This document shows, in pieces, positions 9,331 to 17,709 of a stretch of DNA of 64,000 bases. Source of the stretch: CAYVAP01 sp964343195. Lineage in GTDB: Bacteria > Bacteroidota > Bacteroidia > J057. Every line of letters begins with the position of its first letter. Position 1 is the stretch's first letter. The notes beneath the pieces are model-generated. The model did not search any database, was not told where the DNA came from, and saw nothing but the letters and a program-made list of their open reading frames with translations. The position numbers and the translations under genes are program-made. The DNA lies in NCBI GenBank assembly GCA_964343195.1, contig CAYFIR010000004.1, forward strand, positions 62,001 through 126,000, read 5' to 3'.

Positions 9331-10167
9331 ATGGGGAATACTTCGGAAAATTACTCAGATTCAGAACCGAACTACCAGGAGATAAACCGTGCGCTTTGGA
9401 ACGAGAAAACTTCCGTTCACGTGAACTCAGAATTCTATGATATGTCAGGTTTCCGGTCCGGCAAGACGTCACTCAAGCACATAGAGCTGGATGGGGTAGG
9501 GGAGGTCCGGGGAAAGTCCCTGTTACACCTGCAATGTCATTTTGGTCAGGATACCCTCAGTTGGGCGAGGGAAGGGGCAGAGGTCACCGGAGTAGATCTG
9601 TCTGATGAATCCATCAAAGTGGCACAAAGCCTAACGGAGGAACTGGGCCTGGCAGCCAGATTTGTGGTCTGTGATCTGTATGATCTGCCTGACCATCTTG
9701 ACGCTCAGGATCAGTTTGACATAGTATTTACCTCGTATGGCACCATAGGCTGGCTACCTGACATGGATCGCTGGGCATCCGTGATTCAGCAATACCTGAA
9801 GCCAGGAGGAACTTTTTACATGGTAGAGTTTCATCCCGTTATCTGGATGTATGATGATGATTTCCGAAAGGTAGCCTATAGCTATTTTAATCGGGGGCCG
9901 CTTACCCTGGCCACAGATGGAACCTATGCAGATCGAACCGCAGAACTTGAAACCAGCCATGAGGTTAGCTGGAACCACCACCTTGGCGAGGTATTGGGAG
10001 CTCTACTCAAGGCGGGCCTCTCCATTGACGATTTCAGGGAGTATAATTATTCTACCTGGGACTGTTTTCCGGAAATGACGAAAATTGGAGATGAAAAATG
10101 GGTCATCACTCCATTAGGAGAGAAGTTTCCTCACATGTACGCTATTCGGTGCAAAAAGCCACTTTGA
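9331..10167 (+). CDS. Class I SAM-dependent methyltransferase
   Basis: A protein of 278 residues. Motif I is LLHLQCHFGQDTLSWAREG (residues ~65-85), followed by the acidic end of strand 2 (VTGVDLSDESI) and a motif IV-like FDIVFTSYGTIGWLPD. This is the Rossmann methyltransferase fold of the Methyltransf_11/25 type, seen in small-molecule and quinone-type methyltransferases. The substrate is not clear. No signal peptide or membrane segment, so it is cytosolic. The start ATG 9331 lies 30 bases after the upstream stop. Confidence 0.82.
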   Translation: MGNTSENYSDSEPNYQEINRALWNEKTSVHVNSEFYDMSGFRSGKTSLKHIELDGVGEVRGKSLLHLQCHFGQDTLSWAREGAEVTGVDLSDESIKVAQSLTEELGLAARFVVCDLYDLPDHLDAQDQFDIVFTSYGTIGWLPDMDRWASVIQQYLKPGGTFYMVEFHPVIWMYDDDFRKVAYSYFNRGPLTLATDGTYADRTAELETSHEVSWNHHLGEVLGALLKAGLSIDDFREYNYSTWDCFPEMTKIGDEKWVITPLGEKFPHMYAIRCKKPL

Positions 10168-10260
10168 AGGACAAATACAGAGGGTGATCGACTCTACTTG
10201 GAAACAAATTCTTCAATCTACAACTTGAATCCAGTGAACCTAACCTTCATCCAAGCTTTT

Positions 10261-12831
10261 ATGTACCTACGCAATTTTTTCATTTCCATACTACTTTTCG
10301 GTGGGTTGGTAGCGGCCCAACCATTGAGAATAGACCTGGAGTATTATCTCCCGCAGGATGTCTCATATGATCCCTCTATCCCGACTCCTGAAGAAGTGCT
10401 GGGTTTTCAGGTTGGGGAATGGCATGTCAGCCATGACAAGCTGGTTCAGTATATGAATGTCCTCGCGACGGTCTCTGATCGCATCAGCATTGATACCATA
10501 GGCTACACCTACGAACGACGACCGCAGCTTCACCTTATGATCACGAGTCCGGCAAACCACAATCGGCTAGAAGATATACGGCAGGAGCACATTAAGCTAT
10601 CTGACCCTCAATCAAGTGAGGGACTTGACATAAGCAATATGCCTGTTGTGATCAACATGGGGTACAGTGTCCATGGCAATGAACCCAGTGGCAGCAACGC
10701 CTCCTTGTTGGTGGCATATTACCTGGCTGCTGCTCAGGGAGACGAAATTGAGGATATTCTGGAGCATACCGTGGTTATCCTGGATCCAAGCATCAATCCG
10801 GATGGCTTCAACCGCTTTGCTCATTGGGCCAATAGTCACCGTGGCATCCAGGTCATCAACAGCAGTCCAGCCAATCGGGAACACAACGAAGCATGGCCCC
10901 GAGGACGTACCAATCACTATTGGTTTGACCTGAACCGCGACTGGCTTCCGGCCCAGCATCCGGAGTCTCACGCTCGCCTGGCTCGTTTTCATGCCTGGAA
11001 ACCCAATTTCCTGACTGATCACCACGAGATGGGCAGCAACAACACATTCTTTTTTCAGCCGGGTATTCCATCACGAAATAATCCACTGACACCCGAGAAG
11101 GTTTATGACCTGACAAAGGCAGTGGCTGCCTATCACGCTGAGTACCTCGACGAAATCGGATCTTTATATTACAGTCAGGAAAGCTTCGACGATTATTATT
11201 ATGGAAAAGGTTCTACCTACCCCGATGTAAATGGGAGTGTGGGCATCCTGTTTGAGCAGGCTTCCAGTCGAGGCCATGTCCGCGACACCGATAATGGCAA
11301 GCTAACCTTTCCATTTACCATAAGAAATCAGTTTGTTACCTCGCTATCCACTCTGCAGGGATGCTATGAACTGAGAGAAGAGTTCCTGTCACATCAGCGA
11401 GACTTTTTTCTTACTGCGACCCAAGAAGCAAAACAGGACCTTCAGAAAGGCTACATCTTCAGCGTAGGAAAAGACCTTCGCAGAGGACAGGCGTTTGTTG
11501 AGATGCTGCTTCGCCATCAGATTTGGATAGCACCAGCTACCTCAAGTCTGGTCGTCAACGGGGCCAGGTATGCTGAAGGAGAAAGTTATGTGGTACCCCT
11601 GGAGCAACCCCAGTATCGACTGATCAAGGCTATATTTGAGACTCCTACTACCTTCACCGATAGTCTTTTTTACGACGTATCGGCCTGGACCCTACCTCTG
11701 GCATTTGGACTGCCATATGACAGGCTAAATGCCAGCCAACTGTCCCGGGTGAAAGGGGCCGTTTCTGCCTATCTCACCGATGCACCTGCTGCATTGGGAA
11801 GGGTAATCGGCGGAAAAAGCGACTATGCCTATGCCTTTGAGTGGCATGGTTACTATGCGCCTCGTGCCCTGAATCGAATTTTTGAAGCTGGCCTGAGAGC
11901 CAAAATCGCCAGGAAGGAGTTCACTGGAGGAACCACCGACCACCATTTTACAATGGGAACCATCCTGGTTCCTTTACAGAACCAGGTCCTTGACGCTGAG
12001 GAAATCCTCACCTTGATGGAGACCATAGCAGAAGAAGACGGGATAGATGTCCATGCCTTGCCTACAGGCTATACTGCCGGGGTGAACCTCGGTTCGCCCA
12101 GTATCGTCGCGCTGGAAGCCCCCAAAGTCTTGATGATTGTTGGAGACACCCGTGGAGGGTATGCAAGTGGGTACGAAGCTGGAGAGGTCTGGCACTTGCT
12201 GGATTACCGCTACCATATGGACTTGACGATGGTTGATATTGGGGATGCCAATCAGATTGATTGGGACCAGTATAACGTACTGGTTTTGGTAGATGGAAGC
12301 TACGGTGCGCTCAATGGCCAGGAAGTACGGGATTGGGTGAGCAAGGGCGGAGTTGTGGTTGCTACCAAAGGTGCATTAAGCTGGCTGGATAGCCAGGGAC
12401 TCGCCAACCTTAATTTCCGCAATGCAGGGAGGGATACTTCTCTTCACGATCTGACCTACGCAGACCTGTCAAATGTTCGGGGGGCGCAAGTGATTGGAGG
12501 TGCCATATGTGAGGTTGAAATCGACCTTTCTCATCCATTGGGATATGGATACACGCAATCCGAGATTCCAGTATTCCGAAATAGCACCCGCTACCTGGAG
12601 CCGGAGGATAATGCATTTGCTATGCCGGCAAATTATACCGACACCCCGCTACTAAGTGGATACATATCCGATGAGAACCTGAATGCACTGGCGGGCAGCG
12701 GAGCAATCCATGTCAGCCGGCAGGGTAGGGGCAGGGTGATCGCCATGGTAGATAACCCCAACTTCCGGGCATTCTGGTGGGGAACCAACAAGCTCTTTAT
12801 GAACTCTATTTTCTTTGGTCAAACCATTTAG
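10261..12831 (+). CDS. Secreted M14-family zinc carboxypeptidase
   Basis: A metallopeptidase of 856 residues starting at ATG 10261 with a signal peptide (MYLRNFFISILLFGGLVAAQ). An upstream in-frame TTG (10198) is unlikely. The zinc site is HGNE (His138, Glu141) with a downstream His in TDHHEMGSN (His254/255), the HxxE...H order of M14 carboxypeptidases. Arg/Asn substrate-binding residues are likely in WFDLNRDW. The C-terminal ~250 residues (from about VLMIVGDTRGGYASGYEAG) resemble a class I glutamine amidotransferase-like Rossmann domain, as in a known subgroup of Bacteroidota M14 proteins. It probably trims peptides in the periplasm or outside the cell. Confidence 0.88.
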   Translation: MYLRNFFISILLFGGLVAAQPLRIDLEYYLPQDVSYDPSIPTPEEVLGFQVGEWHVSHDKLVQYMNVLATVSDRISIDTIGYTYERRPQLHLMITSPANHNRLEDIRQEHIKLSDPQSSEGLDISNMPVVINMGYSVHGNEPSGSNASLLVAYYLAAAQGDEIEDILEHTVVILDPSINPDGFNRFAHWANSHRGIQVINSSPANREHNEAWPRGRTNHYWFDLNRDWLPAQHPESHARLARFHAWKPNFLTDHHEMGSNNTFFFQPGIPSRNNPLTPEKVYDLTKAVAAYHAEYLDEIGSLYYSQESFDDYYYGKGSTYPDVNGSVGILFEQASSRGHVRDTDNGKLTFPFTIRNQFVTSLSTLQGCYELREEFLSHQRDFFLTATQEAKQDLQKGYIFSVGKDLRRGQAFVEMLLRHQIWIAPATSSLVVNGARYAEGESYVVPLEQPQYRLIKAIFETPTTFTDSLFYDVSAWTLPLAFGLPYDRLNASQLSRVKGAVSAYLTDAPAALGRVIGGKSDYAYAFEWHGYYAPRALNRIFEAGLRAKIARKEFTGGTTDHHFTMGTILVPLQNQVLDAEEILTLMETIAEEDGIDVHALPTGYTAGVNLGSPSIVALEAPKVLMIVGDTRGGYASGYEAGEVWHLLDYRYHMDLTMVDIGDANQIDWDQYNVLVLVDGSYGALNGQEVRDWVSKGGVVVATKGALSWLDSQGLANLNFRNAGRDTSLHDLTYADLSNVRGAQVIGGAICEVEIDLSHPLGYGYTQSEIPVFRNSTRYLEPEDNAFAMPANYTDTPLLSGYISDENLNALAGSGAIHVSRQGRGRVIAMVDNPNFRAFWWGTNKLFMNSIFFGQTI

Positions 12832-12853
12832 GTTCTGAAGGCTGAGCATGAAA

Positions 12854-12892
12854 AAACCGTCCCAGAGTTATCGCTGGGACGGTTTCATTTTT
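12854..12892. terminator. Bidirectional intrinsic terminator
   Basis: AAACCGTCCCAG (12854-12865) pairs perfectly with CTGGGACGGTTT (12874-12885) around an 8-base loop. A T run follows on the + strand and an A run precedes, so it can terminate both the M14 peptidase gene and the convergent gene at 12903-13652. Confidence 0.85.
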
Positions 12893-12902
12893 TTGGCCTG
12901 CT

Positions 12903-13652
12903 CTAAAAATAGCACAACCCCATGAGCATGGTAGGGTCCAGCATTTTGGCTGGGACCTGCTCAACCAGGAATCGGAACTCCCTGAAAGTCAGGTAGTACT
13001 GCGCCAGAGTATCATAATTCTTATCAAAGACCGCTTTGGTCCGATCATATCCCAATTGTGACCGTAGCCAGTCATAGAGCTTCTTTAGCGAAGATTTGAT
13101 GCGAATACGAAATACCTCCTGTAGGATTTGGCTGTCCAGGCTTTCTTCACTGTTCAGAATTCTCCTCTGCAGGGCATCCAGGTCATCTTTACATTGCGGT
13201 ATGATGCCCTTATTCTTTCCCAGGATCACTTCGGCTTCCTCAATACTGGTTTCGAGGAAGTTCAGACAAAACTGAAGGCGCTGCAGGTAGCTGGGACTCC
13301 AGGCCAGCTTGAGGGGGGCAAACTTCAGTAGCTCCTCAAACTCTTCTGATAGCTGGGCCCTCAATTCGTTTTTCTGATTTTCCCCCTGATTTGAATTTCG
13401 GGTAAGGTCTTTTTCTACCAGCCCGTACAGGGAAGGCAGCACCTTTACTTTCTGATTAACGGGAAGAAAAGGAACCACGTCCAGGTACTGTTGCAATGCC
13501 TCATTATCCGTGCTGGGGGTAATGGTGCAGGATAACCGAACGAGGAGTTGATCCAGTGTTTTTTCCTCCCTGGAATTGAAAGGAGTGGCTCCATTCTGTT
13601 GAGAGGTTAAAAGGGACCTGATACGTTGTAGTGTGAATTCAGCGGGTTTCAT
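12903..13652 (-). CDS. Predicted all-helical cytosolic protein, function unknown
   Basis: A protein of 249 residues starting MKPAEFTLQRIRSLL, with no signal peptide or membrane segment. It is rich in Leu, Glu and Gln and predicted helical throughout; regions such as KNELRAQLSEEFEELLKF and KDDLDALQRRILNSEESLD could form coiled coils. I do not recognise a family. It stands alone, convergent to the peptidase and divergent from the PNGase-like gene. The 278 bases upstream (13653-13930) show no further gene. Confidence 0.6.
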   Translation of the reverse strand: MKPAEFTLQRIRSLLTSQQNGATPFNSREEKTLDQLLVRLSCTITPSTDNEALQQYLDVVPFLPVNQKVKVLPSLYGLVEKDLTRNSNQGENQKNELRAQLSEEFEELLKFAPLKLAWSPSYLQRLQFCLNFLETSIEEAEVILGKNKGIIPQCKDDLDALQRRILNSEESLDSQILQEVFRIRIKSSLKKLYDWLRSQLGYDRTKAVFDKNYDTLAQYYLTFREFRFLVEQVPAKMLDPTMLMGLCYF

Positions 13653-13930
13653 CGTTAGCCAGTAAGTAGAATCCAGGGGAGCTGAGATAGGGACGCGCGT
13701 CGCAAAGATTAGGTTGCAAAATGAATTTACAGCGGGCGGGTATCAAATTGCAGTTTTGTTTCCTGAGCAGTAGATTTTTGTGCGAAAATGGTGTACTAAA
13801 GCTATTTTGTGAGAAATTCACTCAGGTCCGCAACCTAAGAAAATCTTTTTTCTGGAAAGCCTGAAAAATCGTTGCATTATAGCAACTAACCTTGCTTTCG
13901 TCAATGATAAAGTATTTTTTATCAAATATT

Positions 13931-15538
13931 ATGCCATCCAAAATCAAGTTGCTCAGCATATTGTTGCTATATATGATAATTGCTGGCTACCAGAATGTTT
14001 GTCTTTCTCAGGACATTTCGCCTCAGATAATCACAACGCTGAATGACAGCACCCCTGTGGAATTTTACTCCCTGACAGCTTATCCCCTCCATTTTCGGGC
14101 CGTGACCGAAGCCCCTGATTCCATCCTGGTGGATAGTGTAAAGTTGACCATCGGTAACCAGCAGTTTCATCCTGAGCAGAATGGCGACCTCTTTACCACC
14201 TGGTGGCAGCCCGATAGTTTTGGTACATATACCATTGCGATCGAAGCCTACGGCAGCAATGGATCCCAAACCCAATGGGTCAAAGAGATAGAAGTGTCGA
14301 GAGTGAGTGGGTCTCAAACGGTTAATGCATTTGACCACGATGTAATCCAGTTTCAGGGAACCAACAGCCGCTGGCTATATAAAACGGAATATCTCCCACA
14401 GTTTATCGGCTGTTACCGCCAAATTGATGCGACATTCTGGACCGAATGCCCCAATGTGTCCGGAGCCTGTGACGACTGGGATCGTCTGGCCTGGATTGAA
14501 GTAAAGGCTCCCAATGGGGAATGGGTAGAGCTCATTCGGTACATCACGCCTTATGGAGTTGGGTGCAACCATCAGATCGACCTGACGGATTATGCCTCTG
14601 TTTTGCAGGGAAAAGTTGAAATGCGCATGTTCATCGATACCTGGGGGACTGGAGGATGGGATGTAAATCTTGTCCTCGACTATGGGCTTGGATTGCCCCA
14701 GTACCCATACTCTTCAGTAGAAGTCCTGTGGAAGGGGGCTTTGTCCTTTGGAAACCTGGCCAACCTGCAGCCGGCTGACACCCTCGACATATCGCTTGGG
14801 ACTAATACCAACCTCGCTGAGGTCCAGTTTTTTACTACCGGCCATGGCTGGGGAGAAAACAACAGCCAGAATGCCGCTGAGTTTTATCCGGCCATCAACC
14901 AGTTCAGGTTGGATGACTCTCTGATTTACGCCCAAAACCTTATCACAGACTGTAATCCCAATCCTGATGGTTGTCAGCCCCAGGCAGGTACCTGGCAGTA
15001 TAGCCGCGCGGGTTGGTGTCCCGGAATGATCGCTCCACGTTACGAGGTGGACCTGACGGGCTATCTCAACAGGGAGAGCGTAGAACTGTCCTATATCCTT
15101 GATCCGAGGTACACGGATTTTTGCCATCCCAATAACCCAAATTGTGTGACGGGAGTAACCTGTAATGATTGCAATGCCGGGTACAACCCTTTCTTTCAGG
15201 TATCCGCAAACCTCATTCGCCATTGGGAAACCGCGGTTCCGGATACAGGTGAAGCCATCACACAGATTGCTCTGGCAGAAAACTTTGAGCTGATGGTAGT
15301 TCCCAATCCAGGAAAGGGGATTTTTTACTTGAGGGTAAAGGGAGAAACCGGTTTCTCCTCCAGGCTTTTGGTTCAGGTTGTCAACACTGCAGGACAGGCG
15401 ATTGCCCGTTATGAGGAATTATCCTTAACAGAACTGGAAGGGAGGCGGTTCGATCTCGGCGAAGTTCCAGCGGGGCTATACCATGTGCTGGTAAGTGGGG
15501 ATAGGGGGACTCAACGTTATCCGCTTGTGGTGCAATAA
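13931..15538 (+). CDS. Secreted peptide:N-glycosidase F-like protein with T9SS tail
   Basis: A protein of about 535 residues. Of the possible starts (TTG 13892, ATG 13904, ATG 13931), 13931 gives a standard signal peptide (MPSKIKLLSILLLYMIIAG). The catalytic part resembles PNGase F: ACDDWDRLAWIEV, then ELIRYITPYGVG, FIDTWGTGGWDV, FFTTGHGWGENNSQNAAEF and WQYSRAGWCPG, corresponding to the paired jelly-roll domains that remove N-glycans by cleaving the Asn-GlcNAc amide. The acidic residues within DDWD are candidates for the active-site Asp. A T9SS C-terminal domain (VVPNPGKGIFYLRV onward) shows export across the outer membrane. A role in feeding on algal or animal glycoproteins is inferred. Confidence 0.82.
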   Translation: MPSKIKLLSILLLYMIIAGYQNVCLSQDISPQIITTLNDSTPVEFYSLTAYPLHFRAVTEAPDSILVDSVKLTIGNQQFHPEQNGDLFTTWWQPDSFGTYTIAIEAYGSNGSQTQWVKEIEVSRVSGSQTVNAFDHDVIQFQGTNSRWLYKTEYLPQFIGCYRQIDATFWTECPNVSGACDDWDRLAWIEVKAPNGEWVELIRYITPYGVGCNHQIDLTDYASVLQGKVEMRMFIDTWGTGGWDVNLVLDYGLGLPQYPYSSVEVLWKGALSFGNLANLQPADTLDISLGTNTNLAEVQFFTTGHGWGENNSQNAAEFYPAINQFRLDDSLIYAQNLITDCNPNPDGCQPQAGTWQYSRAGWCPGMIAPRYEVDLTGYLNRESVELSYILDPRYTDFCHPNNPNCVTGVTCNDCNAGYNPFFQVSANLIRHWETAVPDTGEAITQIALAENFELMVVPNPGKGIFYLRVKGETGFSSRLLVQVVNTAGQAIARYEELSLTELEGRRFDLGEVPAGLYHVLVSGDRGTQRYPLVVQ

Positions 15539-15576
15539 GGGTTGGGCTTGCCAGTCGATTTCCCTTATTTCGCAAC

Positions 15577-16377
15577 ATGGTTTACCGCGAATTCCCATCC
15601 TGGGTTCAACGGCTCATCCCAATTCTGGGAGGAGCTATCGTAGGAGTGTTTGTCCTGTTACCGGCATATGAGTTTGTGTCCTTTGTAGAGCATGATCTGG
15701 GGCAAGAGGCAGAGCTCACGATGATGGCCCATGTTCGGCAGAACTGGGGGCAGGCCTTGACCCTTCGCCAGCCGTTTAAGCTGGGGTTTTATTTCTTGCT
15801 GGGTGGCATCATGGGATTGATCGTTTCTCAAATGTCCAGAAAGGCAATCCTGCGTCAAATACAGATCGAACAACTCAAGTCAGAGCTTGGTCGCGATCTT
15901 AGCGACCTGATTGCCCAGGGAGAAGGTGAGCACCTGGAGTTCAAGTCGAGCTATCGTTATGACCTCAAGCAGGAAAAGGCCAATAAAGCCCTGGAAATGG
16001 TCATCATGAAAACCCTGGCTGGCATGATGAACAGCGAAGGGGGAACTCTGTTGATAGGGGTGGCCGATGATGGAGAAATCCTGGGTCTTGCTGAAGATTA
16101 TCAGTCCCTGCGTCGCAAGGATGCAGACGGTTTTGAGCAGTTGATCACTTCTACCATTGCAGACAAATTGGGAACCCCAGCCTGCGAGTGGGTTCAGATC
16201 CTTTTTCACCAGCAGAATGGAAAAGAAGTGTGCCGTGTCAGGGTCATGCCAGCTCCCCAACCAGTCTATGTCAGAGAGGGAAAAGATACCAAATTCTACA
16301 TTCGGACAGGGGCGGGGACACGAGCCATGAACCTGCAGGAAGCCATCGAGTTTATTGGGCAAAAGTGGAAAAAGTGA
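15577..16377 (+). CDS. Membrane-anchored AlbA_2 (Schlafen-type) domain protein
   Basis: A protein of 266 residues. Two hydrophobic segments (about 13-33 and 68-88) anchor the N-terminus. After a short coiled linker comes an AlbA_2 / divergent-AAA_4 domain from residue ~105: GEGEHLEFKSSYRYD, then MKTLAGMMNSEGGTLLIGVADDGEILGL, and the C-terminal KFYIRTGAGTRAMN. AlbA_2 domains bind nucleic acids and form part of Schlafen RNases. The ExK pair in EHLEFKSS and a downstream Asp (VADDGE) are present, so nuclease activity is possible but unproven. Membrane attachment of this domain is uncommon. The frame starts 38 bases after the PNGase-like gene and may be cotranscribed with it. Confidence 0.8.
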   Translation: MVYREFPSWVQRLIPILGGAIVGVFVLLPAYEFVSFVEHDLGQEAELTMMAHVRQNWGQALTLRQPFKLGFYFLLGGIMGLIVSQMSRKAILRQIQIEQLKSELGRDLSDLIAQGEGEHLEFKSSYRYDLKQEKANKALEMVIMKTLAGMMNSEGGTLLIGVADDGEILGLAEDYQSLRRKDADGFEQLITSTIADKLGTPACEWVQILFHQQNGKEVCRVRVMPAPQPVYVREGKDTKFYIRTGAGTRAMNLQEAIEFIGQKWKK

Positions 16378-16632
16378 TGCAATGGTGGATTCCTGTTAAT
16401 TCAGGATTAATGCTATGTGACAGCGGTGTTAGGTGCACATTAAATTTAGTGCTCATTTTCTGAGAGGGAAATTGATATATGATCTGATGATCAGATGATT
16501 AACTTTTTTGGCTAAAGTTAAGCGTCTTAACACTGAGAAAAGTTGTTTCAGATTGCCTGTAGGGCCGTTTAGTTTTGCTCCGGTACTCAACAGAGTATTT
16601 ACCAATACCAATCTTTCACAACTTTTCTCCTT

Positions 16633-17592
16633 ATGAACAAAATTCTACTTTCTATCATCGCTCTGGCATTCGCTGGTGTGATGACTTCCACTGTTTCTGC
16701 TCAGAACGGCCCACTGGTTCGCTACATTGGCAAAACTGGTGAAGATGCTGGTGTTGCAATCTCTACTGACGACGCCGAGCAGGAAAATGACGAAATGGAT
16801 GCCCTTGATGACGACGATATTGACGCAGGATGGGAAGGTGAGGACGGAGACGCCAACATCCTGACCGCTGGTATGCGTTTCAAGGCCATCTTCCTGCCAC
16901 AGGGAGCTGCCATTGATTCTGCTTTTATCTACGTCACTTCTCACGAAGCCAAAGCTGCTGACGACGTCGCCAACCTTACCATCTACGCTGAAGCTGCTGA
17001 CAATGCTTCTACTTTCACCCTGGATGCCCTGATTACCGACCGTACTTCTACTACCGCTACTGTTAGCTGGGTTGTGGATGAAGAGTGGGGACTATGGACA
17101 GAGCACCGGACTCCAGACGTTGGGGCTATCGTTCAGGAAGTTGTAGGCCGCGCTGGATGGGTTTCTGGCAACGCTATCGCTTTTGTATTTGCTGGCGAAG
17201 ACCAGGGCCCTAGCGCTGTTGAAAACGCACGCGAGTGGGAGTCTTTCGAAAACATTGCCGATCCAGAAGACGGTGGTGACGGACAGAACCACCCTGAGCG
17301 CATTCCCCGCATTGAGATATACTCTGCTGCTGTCAGCGGCATCAACCCTGTAGTATTCGGTGAGTTGAGTGTTTATCCCAACCCTGCTAACGGCGAATTC
17401 TCTGTTGAGCTGGTAAGCCCCAAGCCTGCTAGCCTGCGTTTCTTCAACCCTGCTGGTCAGGTTGTGCGCGAAATCGCTATCGCTGGTCAGGAAAAAGTAA
17501 CAGTTGCTACTGAAGGCCTGAGCGCTGGCATCTATATGCTGGAAGTAGTACAGGACAACAAGCGATTCACCGAGAAGGTAGTAATCGAATAA
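16633..17592 (+). CDS. Acidic secreted jelly-roll-like protein with T9SS sorting domain
   Basis: A protein of 319 residues with a signal peptide (MNKILLSIIALAFAGVMTSTVSAQ). A very acidic stretch (residues ~45-75, including DALDDDDIDAGWEGEDGD) leads into a beta-sandwich: GMRFKAIFLPQGAAIDSAFIYV, VSWVVDEEWG, then TPDVGAIVQEVVGRAGWVSGNAIAFVFAG. This pattern occurs in carbohydrate-binding-like modules of marine secreted proteins. The last ~75 residues are a T9SS tail (LSVYPNPANGEFSVELV). Codon usage is strikingly biased to GCT, TCT, ACT and CGC/CGT compared with neighbours, which suggests strong expression. The ligand is unknown. Confidence 0.75.
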   Translation: MNKILLSIIALAFAGVMTSTVSAQNGPLVRYIGKTGEDAGVAISTDDAEQENDEMDALDDDDIDAGWEGEDGDANILTAGMRFKAIFLPQGAAIDSAFIYVTSHEAKAADDVANLTIYAEAADNASTFTLDALITDRTSTTATVSWVVDEEWGLWTEHRTPDVGAIVQEVVGRAGWVSGNAIAFVFAGEDQGPSAVENAREWESFENIADPEDGGDGQNHPERIPRIEIYSAAVSGINPVVFGELSVYPNPANGEFSVELVSPKPASLRFFNPAGQVVREIAIAGQEKVTVATEGLSAGIYMLEVVQDNKRFTEKVVIE

Positions 17593-17709
17593 TCTGTTTT
17601 TCTCACCAAATGGTGAATACCAGTTTTGGGTAACAGCGGCTATACGAATGGCTTTAAGGTCAGGTATGGGCGCTGTTGCCTGTTTTGTTCCTATCAATCA
17701 GATAAACTC

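Noticed and set aside
16482..16496. Palindrome ATCTGA-TGA-TCAGAT before the acidic T9SS protein gene
   Set aside because: Short and AT-rich, far from the start codon (about 136 bases), with no second copy; could be an operator but is not supported.
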